This document shows positions 1 to 6,259 of a stretch of DNA of 9,903 nt, in pieces. The position numbers and the translations under genes were made by a program. Position 1 is the stretch's first letter; every line of letters starts with the position of its first letter. Location of the stretch: positions 1 through 9,903 of the forward strand of contig CAJKHT010000091.1 of assembly GCA_905199755.1 (NCBI GenBank), read 5' to 3'. This stretch comes from an uncultured Eubacteriales bacterium. GTDB taxonomy: Bacteria; Bacillota; Clostridia; UBA1381. The notes under the pieces were generated by a model. That model did not search any database. It was not told the DNA's origin and saw only the letters and a program-made list of their open reading frames with translations.

Positions 1-266
1 AATGGAAAAGGGATAATTCAAAGGAATACCCTAAAATTCACCCCACGCAAAAGCCAGTGTCGGTATTAAAAAGGCTGATAGAAATATTTACTGATGAGGG
101 CGATGTCGTTATAGACCCTGTTGCCGGAAGCGGTACAACATTAAGAGCAGCAGCGGAACTCGGCAGAAACGCATACGGCTTTGAAATACAGAAAGATTTT
201 TATACAAAAGCACAGGAACAGATGTTAAAGAATATTAAATGTTACAGGCAGGAAAGTTTGATTTGA
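1..266 (+). CDS. DNA methyltransferase (N4-cytosine/N6-adenine type), C-terminal part
   Basis: This is the 3' end of a SAM-dependent DNA methyltransferase of the N6_N4_Mtase family, which methylates exocyclic amino groups of cytosine or adenine. The reading frame is open from base 3, and 87 residues are visible. Two family hallmarks are seen. An IHPTQKP motif lies at visible residues 12-18. The SAM-binding motif I, DPVAGSGTT, lies at 38-46, followed by LRAAAELGRNAYGFEI. Having motif I at the C-terminal end implies the beta-class order, with the catalytic DPPY/SPPY motif upstream and outside the window. The usual Phe of DPFxGxG is Val here, a conservative variant. A GTG at 57 is internal and not the start, because HPTQKP lies upstream of it in the same frame. 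As a phage gene just before the late switch it probably protects phage DNA or alters its methylation. The target sequence cannot be told. Confidence 0.9.
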   Translation, partial: WKRDNSKEYPKIHPTQKPVSVLKRLIEIFTDEGDVVIDPVAGSGTTLRAAAELGRNAYGFEIQKDFYTKAQEQMLKNIKCYRQESLI

Positions 267-282
267 GTGTTTAGGAGGGTTT

Positions 283-681
283 ATGACAAAGGAACAATTA
301 AAAAATTACCGGGTATTGCAAAAAGAAATACAAGACATCGAATCCGAAATAAAGGAAAGTGTATTGCAAGATACCGTAAAAGGTTCGGAGTGCCGCTTTC
401 CATATATTCAGCATGCAATAAATATTTGCGGCAGCTCTGCTTCAGACATCGGCAGAAAAAAAGCCCTCCTTTGCGAATACAAAAAACAATCGGCAGAGAT
501 TGAGGATTTTATAAATAATATAGGGGATATGGTTACTCGCAGGATTTTTAAACTGATGTACATAAAAGGTGACCGCCGCCCGAGTTGGAGCAGAGTGGCA
601 TATCTTGTCGGAGGTGGTAATACCCCCGACAGTGTAAGGAAAATACACAGTAGATTTTTAAAAAAATCCTTGAAAAATTAA
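283..681 (+). CDS. DUF1492/ArpU-like phage late transcription regulator (sigma region 4-like)
   Basis: A 132-residue protein starting at ATG 283 behind a strong AGGAGGG site (273-279), 16 nt after the methyltransferase stop. The N-terminal third (about 3-30) is a charged helix that looks like a coiled coil. A variable middle follows. The C-terminal segment (about 86-128) reads as a helix-turn-helix of the sigma-70 region 4 type: RRIFKLMYIKG, then SWSRVAYLVGG, then a second helix with SVRKIHSRFLKK. This plan, and the position directly before the terminase genes, match the DUF1492/ArpU group. Known relatives by position and role, such as ArpU/LlgA-type regulators and staphylococcal RinA, activate late phage operons. 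I infer that this protein acts on the repeat-bearing promoter a few bases after its stop codon. The family call rests on pattern recognition, not a search. Confidence 0.75.
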   Translation: MTKEQLKNYRVLQKEIQDIESEIKESVLQDTVKGSECRFPYIQHAINICGSSASDIGRKKALLCEYKKQSAEIEDFINNIGDMVTRRIFKLMYIKGDRRPSWSRVAYLVGGGNTPDSVRKIHSRFLKKSLKN

Positions 682-684
682 AAG

Positions 685-718
685 TTGTCCGTTTTGTCCG
701 TTTTTCCTATGTTATAAT
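685..718 (+). promoter_or_regulatory. Putative late promoter with tandem 9-bp TTGTCCGTT repeats
   Basis: Two perfect, directly abutting copies of TTGTCCGTT (685-693 and 694-702) are followed by TATAAT at 713-718. No consensus TTGACA lies 16-18 bp before the TATAAT; that slot falls within the repeats. A good -10 with a poor -35 and repeated boxes in the -35 region is the layout of an activator-dependent promoter. It starts four bases after the regulator gene and reads towards the terminase operon. A start site near 725 is expected. The binding protein is inferred to be the DUF1492-like product of 283-681. Confidence 0.6.
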
Positions 719-726
719 TTATAATG

Positions 727-752
727 GAAGAGGAAACAGAAGTTCCCTCTTC
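727..752 (+). other. Leader RNA hairpin
   Basis: GAAGAGG (727-733) can pair perfectly with CCTCTTC (746-752) across a 12-nt loop. It would sit almost at the 5' end of a transcript started from the TATAAT at 713-718. No T-run follows, so it is not a terminator by itself. It could stabilise the leader or serve as a recognition element. A smaller hairpin, GTTTT/AAAAC (778-782 with 786-790), lies further along. The role is unknown. Confidence 0.4.
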
Positions 753-791
753 ACGGTGTAAAACATTCTTTTTCTGAGTTTTCCGAAAACG

Positions 792-819
792 GCGCGCACA
801 ATTGGGTGCGTGCTTTTTT
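792..819 (+). terminator. Rho-independent terminator in the leader of the late operon
   Basis: GCGCGCAC (792-799) pairs with GTGCGTGC (806-813) to give an 8-bp GC-rich stem with one G-U pair and a 6-nt loop. Six T residues (814-819) follow at once. This is a classical intrinsic terminator on the + strand. It lies downstream of the putative promoter at 685-718 and 35 nt before the small terminase start. It would therefore stop both upstream read-through and transcripts from the local promoter unless it is leaky or antiterminated. Confidence 0.7.
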
Positions 820-836
820 CGTGTGTAAATTTTTCC

Positions 837-845
837 GGGAGGTGA
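837..845 (+). promoter_or_regulatory. Ribosome binding site that fixes the small terminase start
   Basis: GGGAGGTGA lies 8 nt before ATG 854, an optimal match and spacing. The same frame opens further upstream at GTG 806, but that codon falls inside the terminator stem and has no ribosome binding site. ATG 854 is therefore the start. Confidence 0.85.
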
Positions 846-853
846 TAAGAAAA

Positions 854-1366
854 ATGTCAAGAGGGAAAAAATACAGTGATGATATAAAAGAGCTTGCATA
901 CGCTTTATATGCCGTAAACGGCAGCAAGCAGGAAACCGCGCGGCAGATTGAAGAAAAGACGGGTATCAGAGTAGCACCGAACACCATTACGGAATGGATT
1001 AACAAAAAGCCGCCCGATGGGTATGACGAACTTCGAGCGGAAAAGAAGCGCGGATTTATAGAAAGCGCAAACACCATTATTGACAAAGGTATGCAGATAA
1101 TGGACAGACGTTTTACACGGGCATTGGAGCAGGAGGATGAAATTGACGGGCTTATCGGCATAGTTTCCGATGCGGACGATGTGAGTGATAAGGAAAAGAC
1201 CAACATTGTACGCAAGCTGTCAGCCTTGCAGTTACATGATATTAAAGCACTGACAACCGCCATAGGCACATTATACGACAAGCGCGCACTGGCACAGGGT
1301 GAAAGCACCGACAATACAAAGATTGAGTTTAAACTCCCAAAGGGTGTTGATGAATATGCCGAATAG
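854..1366 (+). CDS. terS: Terminase small subunit
   Basis: A 170-residue protein, of normal length for a phage small terminase subunit, which binds the packaging site on concatemeric DNA and hands it to the large subunit. The N-terminal part (about 7-50) reads as a homeodomain-like DNA-binding helix-turn-helix: SDDIKELAYALYAVNG, then SKQETARQIEEKTG, then APNTITEWINKK. The middle (about 60-150) is strongly helical and charged, fitting an oligomerisation core. The last part (KLPKGVDEYAE) is a likely contact for the large subunit. The gene overlaps the next gene by 17 nt, which suggests coupled translation. Identification depends on the HTH plus the clear large terminase directly after it. If packaging is headful, as the head module suggests, the pac site could lie in or near this gene, but I could not identify it. 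Confidence 0.85.
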   Translation: MSRGKKYSDDIKELAYALYAVNGSKQETARQIEEKTGIRVAPNTITEWINKKPPDGYDELRAEKKRGFIESANTIIDKGMQIMDRRFTRALEQEDEIDGLIGIVSDADDVSDKEKTNIVRKLSALQLHDIKALTTAIGTLYDKRALAQGESTDNTKIEFKLPKGVDEYAE

Positions 1367-2696
1367 CGTTATAGATATAAGCACCATTAACCCGAAACAG
1401 GCATTATTCTTCAAGGCACGTACAAGGTACACCGCATACGGCGGAGCGAGAGGCGGCGGAAAGTCGTGGGCGCTGCGAAAAAAAATAACTCTTATGTGTG
1501 TAAAGTATGCCGGAATAAGAATACTGCTTTTAAGGCGCACATATCCCGAATTAAAGGAAAACCATGTCTACACCTTGCTTGCGGAGCTTGAAGGTATTGC
1601 AAAATACAAGGAAACGGATAAGATTTTTACATTTCCGAACGGCAGTACCATAAAATTAGGCTATTGCGCTTCGGAAAAGGACGTTACACAGTATCAGGGC
1701 AACGAATATGATGTGATTTGCCTTGATGAAGCAACACAGTTTACGGAGTATCAGTACCAGACCTTAACGGCTTGTCTGAGAGGTGCTAACAATTTCCCGA
1801 AACGCATGTATCTGACATGCAACCCCGGCGGCGTCGGGCATGAATGGGTTAAACGGCTGTTTATAAGCCGCAGATACAAAGCTTCGGAAAAGCCGGAGGA
1901 CTACACCTTTATAGCGGCTACGGTATTCGATAACAAGGTATTGCTTGAAAAAGACCAAGAATACGTTAATATGCTCAATAACCTTAATGACGGGTTAAGA
2001 CAGGCATGGCGTGACGGCAATTGGGATATGCTTGCAGGGCGGTATTTTTCGGAGTTTGACCGCAGTGTACATGTTATTGAACCGTTTGCTATTCCCGAAC
2101 ACTGGCGCAGATACAGAGCAATTGACTACGGACTGGACTGTCTGGCTTGCGTTTGGGCGGCGGTAGACGAGTTGGGAAACTATTACATATACCGCGAATA
2201 CGCGGAAAGCGACAAGATTATATCTGACGGCGCTCATGACATTGTGAGTTTATCGGAGGGAGAGCATATACAATTTACCGCTGCACCTCCCGATATGTGG
2301 TCGAGGTCGCAGGAAAGCGCAAAAAGCAAGGCGGATTTATTTGCTGAGGGCGGTTTGGTGCTTATAAAGAGCAGCAATGACCGCGAGAGCGGCTGGCTTG
2401 CTATAAAGGATTTAATGAAAGTCCATGATGTGACCGAAACACAAAAAGAAAGCCGATTAAAAATATTCAGCAGCTGCACAAGCTTGATTGAATATATCCC
2501 GGCATTGCAGCGAGACGCAAAAAAGCCTACCGACTGCATGACAGAACCGCATGAGATTACACATTTACCCGATGCGTTAAGGTATTTATGTGTACAGTTT
2601 GCGGCAGCGGCAACACCCATAAAGCCGAAAAAGACGGATTTTCAACGGCACATTGAAAAATGTATTAAGGAAAATCGGAGAAGAAGCTACTGGTAA
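1350..2696 (+). CDS. terL: Terminase large subunit (packaging ATPase and nuclease)
   Basis: A 448-residue motor protein that hydrolyses ATP to drive DNA into the procapsid and cuts the DNA at start and end of packaging. All main motifs are visible. The Walker A loop GGARGGGKS is at 31-39. LLRRTYPEL follows in the ATPase core. Walker B VICLDEA has its Asp-Glu pair at 126-127. The coupling motif TCNPGG is at 156-161. The C-terminal RNase H-like nuclease begins with RAIDYGLD (Asp259) and ends with LPDALRY (Asp408), both probable metal ligands. This fits the Terminase_6 family. The frame opens further upstream (from 1299), but ATG 1350 has AAAGGG (1339-1344) just before it and overlaps the small subunit by only 17 nt. 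ATG 1356 is an equally possible start. Confidence 0.96.
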   Translation: MNMPNSVIDISTINPKQALFFKARTRYTAYGGARGGGKSWALRKKITLMCVKYAGIRILLLRRTYPELKENHVYTLLAELEGIAKYKETDKIFTFPNGSTIKLGYCASEKDVTQYQGNEYDVICLDEATQFTEYQYQTLTACLRGANNFPKRMYLTCNPGGVGHEWVKRLFISRRYKASEKPEDYTFIAATVFDNKVLLEKDQEYVNMLNNLNDGLRQAWRDGNWDMLAGRYFSEFDRSVHVIEPFAIPEHWRRYRAIDYGLDCLACVWAAVDELGNYYIYREYAESDKIISDGAHDIVSLSEGEHIQFTAAPPDMWSRSQESAKSKADLFAEGGLVLIKSSNDRESGWLAIKDLMKVHDVTETQKESRLKIFSSCTSLIEYIPALQRDAKKPTDCMTEPHEITHLPDALRYLCVQFAAAATPIKPKKTDFQRHIEKCIKENRRRSYW

Positions 2697-2726
2697 TACA
2701 AACGAATGTTTGAAAGGAGAATTATT

Positions 2727-3041
2727 ATGATGAGAGCAAGAAAAATAAAGCGCATTTGCAGCGTGAGAGGGTGCAGAAACGCGGATTGCTATGTTATTGC
2801 ACGTTTTTGTGAGTTTGCAAACAGTGTGATTATCTGCAAGGACTGTCTCAGGGACGCATTGGCAGTTATTGACCCGAGTATTTTTGAGGTTAAAGCTGCC
2901 GAAGAACCGAAAGCCGAAAACATTGAAAATGTGACAGAACCGACAGTTGAAAATGCGGCGGCGGAAAAGTCCGATACAAAATCGGAAGAAAACCCCAAAA
3001 AGCGGACCAAGCGGCGCACATCAAAGGCAAAGGAGGAATAA
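2727..3041 (+). CDS. Small zinc-ribbon-like protein with charged tail, function unknown
   Basis: A 104-residue protein with two parts. The N-terminal 45 residues are rich in Cys. Cys11 and Cys16 (CSVRGC) and Cys37 and Cys40 (CKDC) form a plausible zinc-binding set, with Cys21 and Cys28 in between. The rest (about 55-104) is low-complexity: first acidic and Ala/Glu-rich, then a basic Lys/Arg end (KKRTKRRTSKAKEE). The start is ATG 2727, 7 nt after AAGGAG; an in-frame codon at 2706 lacks a site. It sits between large terminase and portal, where small Cys-rich proteins of unknown role also occur in other gut Firmicute phages. The basic tail suggests nucleic-acid contact. A function in packaging or head assembly is inference only. 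Confidence 0.65.
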   Translation: MMRARKIKRICSVRGCRNADCYVIARFCEFANSVIICKDCLRDALAVIDPSIFEVKAAEEPKAENIENVTEPTVENAAAEKSDTKSEENPKKRTKRRTSKAKEE

Positions 3042-3044
3042 GGT

Positions 3045-3242
3045 ATGGTTATAATATCCGTTGCTTTATGCGCTGTTATAGTTGCTTTATGCGTTATACA
3101 GCATATTGAGCGCAAAGACCTTTACAACCGTATTATGTGTGAGGATTTGCGCGATTACAAAAGTATAGATAAGCCGCCGGCACAGCCGAGTGTGAGTGCC
3201 CACCGCAAAATAATAAACGACTGGCACAGGACGGAGGAATGA
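3045..3242 (+). CDS. Small single-span membrane protein, function unknown
   Basis: A 65-residue protein with one N-terminal hydrophobic helix (about residues 2-18, MVIISVALCAVIVALCVI). A polar tail follows that begins HIERKDLYNR and includes a Pro-rich stretch, KPPAQPSVS. The start at ATG 3045 is 8 nt after AGGAGG (3031-3036), which lies inside the end of the preceding gene. The stop is four bases before the portal start, so it is firmly in the operon. No charged cleavable signal is seen, so it probably stays anchored with its tail in the cytoplasm. The helix is partly built from a tandem 21-bp duplication. I do not recognise a family. Confidence 0.65.
   Translation: MVIISVALCAVIVALCVIQHIERKDLYNRIMCEDLRDYKSIDKPPAQPSVSAHRKIINDWHRTEE
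3060..3093 (+). repeat. Tandem duplication inside the membrane-helix coding region
   Basis: GTTGCTTTATGCG occurs at 3060-3072 and again at 3081-3093, a 21-bp (seven-codon) period that keeps the frame. It encodes VALCAVI followed by VALCVI. The repeat is near-perfect in DNA, so it is probably recent. Confidence 0.8.
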
Positions 3243-3245
3243 TAA

Positions 3246-5255
3246 ATGGGAATAGGCAATATGCTGAGACGTTTTTTCAGGACTTCGGAGGAAGATGAGG
3301 GCGAGGAGCGCAGACCGCTTGATACCGATATTGACGGCGGTATGCTTTATAAAGAAGATATTATCGCAAACATTCTTGAAGATTTGGAAAAGCGCAGAGA
3401 GGAACGCAATCCGCTTGAACAGCAATGGCGGCTTAATGCGAATTTCTTAGCCGGAAATCAATATTGCGAATTTAATCGCTACCGCGGCGAGATTGAACAG
3501 GTACCGCCTGCCAAGGACTGGATGGAACGGGAAATATACAATATGATTGCTCCGCTCATTGAAACGAGAATTGCAAACCTTAAAAAGATTAACTATCTGA
3601 TGAAAGTAAAACCGCGTACAAACGAAACCGATGATTATGCAAAAGCGGAGGTTTCGACAAAGCTTTTACAGTATCATCAGAATAAAACCGATTTTGACAG
3701 CAAGAAAAACGATGCTATTTACTGGAATGAATTAACGGGCAGCTGCTTCTTTATGTCATGGTGGGACAACAACAAGGGTGAGGAATATGCTTGTGAAACA
3801 AATGTTTCGTATGACGGGGACGGCAAGGAAATTACGCAGGAAAAGGTATATTTTCAAGGTGATATAGATTACGGGCTGCTTACACCGTATGAAGTATTCC
3901 CGGAAAGCATTTACAAGGAACACATAAGCGACCAGCGCTCCGTTATAGTGGAGCAGGTACGCTCCGCGGACGATATTTTTGATATGTACGGTATAAAGGT
4001 TGACGGTACGGACATAGAGACGTTTTCACTTACTCCCGTTACGGGCGGCAGTGGTTACGGCTATGAAAGTACTGTATTCGCACTCGGAAACCGTACAGTG
4101 CAAAATTCCGAAAAGGTTATAACGTATTTTGAACGTCCCTCAAAGCGTCACCCACACGGTGTTATGGCGATTGTAATAGGTTGTGAGCATCTTGTATATT
4201 ACGGTGAACTGCCGTATACGCGTATTCCTATAGTACAGATGAAATGTATAGGTGTTGCGGGACAGTTTTTCGGTAAAAGCGTGATTGAGGATTTGATACC
4301 GCGGCAGAGGGCATACAACGGGTGCATGAACCGGATACACGAATACATAAAAAGACTGGCACTGCAAAGCTATATGGTTGAAAACGGTTCTATTGATGAC
4401 CTTGATGAGTTTCAGGAGGATGCGGCAGCCCCCGGCTCGATTGTTCTGTATCAGAAAGGATTTGAAAAGCCTTATCCTGTGCAGAACGGCAATCTTCCGT
4501 CAGAGGTATTAAGCGAACGGCAGTATCTCAAAAATGAAATGGAATATGTGGCAGGGGTATCACAGCTTATGGTATCGGGAAATGCACCGTCGGGGGTTAC
4601 ATCGGGTACGGCAATAGATAACCTCATGGAAATAGATAATACACGATTATCCTTGACAGGAGAGCATATACGTGAAGCGGTGCGGCTTTTGGCGGTGGTA
4701 TGGCTTGAAATATGCAAGAGGTATGCAACGGTAAAACGTGTTGTAAGTACGGTAGGCAGTAACGGAATAGGAAATGCGCTTATCTGGAACAAGGACGATA
4801 TAAACAGCTTTGATGTTGAATACACAACCGAAAATGAGCTGCTTATGAGCGAGGATACACAAAAACAGAATTTCCTGCAGTCTTTCCAAATGGGATTGTT
4901 TGCCGATGAAACGGGCAGAGTACCCGAACGCATTAAGAATGAAGCTATTGAATACATGAAATGCGGTAATTATACCGCTTTAATGAATATAAACACGCTT
5001 CATCTGCAAAAGGCACAGAGGGAAAATGCTATGTTTACGGATGGTGTTATTCCGAAAGTGTCCGAATTTGACAATCACGAGGTACACATCGACGAGCATA
5101 TGAGGTATGTGCTTCAAATAAATTTTGACGTATTAAAACGCAGTAAACCCGAATACGCAAAAGCCTTTGAGGACCATATTCGCATACATCAGCAGCTTGC
5201 GGCACAGAACAGGCAGCAGAAAATCATGGAAGCTTCGGGAGGTGGCAGCATGTAG
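3246..5255 (+). CDS. Portal protein, P22-like long form
   Basis: A 669-residue protein expected to form the 12-subunit ring at one capsid vertex through which DNA enters and leaves. It is larger than typical HK97-type portals and close to P22 gp1 (725 residues). It starts at ATG 3246, 8 nt after GGAGG (3233-3237). The N-terminal part (about 35-125) is helical and polar, including RREERNPLEQQWRLNANFLAGNQY and IYNMIAPLIETRIANLKK, segments typical of this portal group. A conserved-looking stretch, SGNAPSGVTSGTAIDNL (444-460), leads into a long helix (about 465-495), which fits the stem/tunnel region. The C-terminal end is polar and Gln-rich with GGGSM. Position directly after the terminase block and before a scaffold/coat pair supports the call. 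Confidence 0.88.
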   Translation: MGIGNMLRRFFRTSEEDEGEERRPLDTDIDGGMLYKEDIIANILEDLEKRREERNPLEQQWRLNANFLAGNQYCEFNRYRGEIEQVPPAKDWMEREIYNMIAPLIETRIANLKKINYLMKVKPRTNETDDYAKAEVSTKLLQYHQNKTDFDSKKNDAIYWNELTGSCFFMSWWDNNKGEEYACETNVSYDGDGKEITQEKVYFQGDIDYGLLTPYEVFPESIYKEHISDQRSVIVEQVRSADDIFDMYGIKVDGTDIETFSLTPVTGGSGYGYESTVFALGNRTVQNSEKVITYFERPSKRHPHGVMAIVIGCEHLVYYGELPYTRIPIVQMKCIGVAGQFFGKSVIEDLIPRQRAYNGCMNRIHEYIKRLALQSYMVENGSIDDLDEFQEDAAAPGSIVLYQKGFEKPYPVQNGNLPSEVLSERQYLKNEMEYVAGVSQLMVSGNAPSGVTSGTAIDNLMEIDNTRLSLTGEHIREAVRLLAVVWLEICKRYATVKRVVSTVGSNGIGNALIWNKDDINSFDVEYTTENELLMSEDTQKQNFLQSFQMGLFADETGRVPERIKNEAIEYMKCGNYTALMNINTLHLQKAQRENAMFTDGVIPKVSEFDNHEVHIDEHMRYVLQINFDVLKRSKPEYAKAFEDHIRIHQQLAAQNRQQKIMEASGGGSM

Positions 5256-5310
5256 GATTGAATTTATAGTTAATTGAAAGCAGAATTAATTTACAAGGAG
5301 GATTTTTAAA

Positions 5311-6237
5311 ATGAATTTTGAAGAAGCAAGCGAACAGGCACAGAATATGTTTGCACAGGATGCGGAGGAACAGCAGGCGGAAAATCCCGATATAGCGGAA
5401 GCACCACAGGAGGAAGCACCTCAGCAAGAGATACAGCCTGCGGAAAGCGTACCGGCAGCGGAGGGGAACGGAAATCAGGACAATATGCAGTCTGACATGA
5501 ATAATGCCGCTCCGCTTGATATTGGAACACAGCAGATGTTACAGCAACAGCAGATTCAGCAGATTTTGGCAGAAAATCAGCAGCTCAGAAGTGCAAATGA
5601 GGAATTGCAGAAAACAATTACACAGCAGTCGGACGAGCAGGAGGGCAAAATCGAAGAAATGGCGCTCCCACAGCTGGATTTATCAGATGTTGCATTTGAC
5701 GATGAAGAAACTCTGGCGCAGAAACAGAAAGTATATGCGCAGAAAATGGCGGATTACGTCAGACAGGGGATTATGTCGGAGCTTGCACCGTATCTTGATG
5801 AAGCAAAACGCGGTATTGAACAAAAGGAGCAGGAGGACACAATCAATTTTCTTGAACAGATGCCGCAATTTAAGGAAATCCGCGGTGCATTGCCGCAGAT
5901 TAACCGCATTATGGAGCAGAATAATAATCTGTTCGCTTCCGATGCACCTTATGAGGACAGAATTATTGCAGCTTATGCAATAGCACGGGGAGCAAATGCA
6001 ATTAATACACCGCCCAAAGCCGCGCCGACAACGGACGAGCTTATGGCAATGTACAACGCAAACCCCGAATTTCAGCAGATGATTGAAAAGCAGCGCATTG
6101 ACGCAATCAAAAACAGTCAGCAAGTGCCGGTTATGTCAGCTTCAAGCGGTCTGACTAACGCAGCACTGAATATAAAAGAAAAACCGCAGACAATGGACGA
6201 AGCTTCTGAACGTGCAAGAGCAATGTTCAGACTATAA
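5311..6237 (+). CDS. Scaffolding protein
   Basis: A 308-residue, acidic, Gln/Glu/Ala-rich protein between portal and coat, the standard place for a capsid scaffold. It probably guides coat assembly inside the procapsid and then leaves. Residues 15-70 look disordered. Residues about 75-110 form a convincing coiled coil with heptad core Ile82, Ile85, Asn89, Leu92, Asn96, Leu99, Ile103; Asn at alternate core positions favours a defined dimer. The rest is mostly helical, with a Pro/Thr linker near 233-242. The extreme N-terminus (FEEASEQAQNMF, 3-14) and C-terminus (MDEASERARAMF, 295-306) carry the same motif. ATG 5311 has AAGGAGGA 8 nt before it. No protease Ser/His motif is evident. The call rests on position and composition. 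Confidence 0.8.
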   Translation: MNFEEASEQAQNMFAQDAEEQQAENPDIAEAPQEEAPQQEIQPAESVPAAEGNGNQDNMQSDMNNAAPLDIGTQQMLQQQQIQQILAENQQLRSANEELQKTITQQSDEQEGKIEEMALPQLDLSDVAFDDEETLAQKQKVYAQKMADYVRQGIMSELAPYLDEAKRGIEQKEQEDTINFLEQMPQFKEIRGALPQINRIMEQNNNLFASDAPYEDRIIAAYAIARGANAINTPPKAAPTTDELMAMYNANPEFQQMIEKQRIDAIKNSQQVPVMSASSGLTNAALNIKEKPQTMDEASERARAMFRL

Positions 6238-6259
6238 AGAAAGGAAAGTGATTTAAAAT

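Noticed and set aside
267..503. Open + frame (78 codons) overlapping the regulator gene
   Set aside because: It begins at a GTG without a ribosome site, while the AGGAGGG at 273-279 serves ATG 283. The product is Arg/Lys-rich and without pattern, typical of an out-of-frame read.
806..853. Upstream extension of the small terminase to GTG 806
   Set aside because: This start falls inside the terminator stem and has no ribosome site. ATG 854 has GGGAGGTGA at ideal spacing.
751..1314. Long open frame on the - strand opposite the small terminase (187 codons)
   Set aside because: It is a shadow of the small terminase: no ribosome site, Ser/Leu-rich shadow-type composition, and it runs through the terminator and leader. 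All neighbouring genes are on the + strand.
980..1389. Repeated AACACCATTA (980-989, 1070-1079) and CACCATTA (1382-1389) as possible packaging-site repeats
   Set aside because: Only 8-10 bp, irregular spacing (90 and 310 bp), and the first two copies both encode Asn-Thr-Ile in frame. Chance or codon reuse explains them; nothing else marks a pac site.
4472..4957. 161-codon - strand frame opposite the portal gene
   Set aside because: It is antisense to a well-supported portal gene, lacks a ribosome site and family pattern, and has shadow-type composition.
5256..5310. AT-only inverted repeat (TTAATT/AATTAA, 5270-5289) and a TTGAAA as a terminator or promoter before the scaffold gene
   Set aside because: The stem is six A-T pairs without a T-run, and no -10 lies at a proper distance from the TTGAAA. 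It is an AT-rich spacer with a good ribosome site at 5295-5302.
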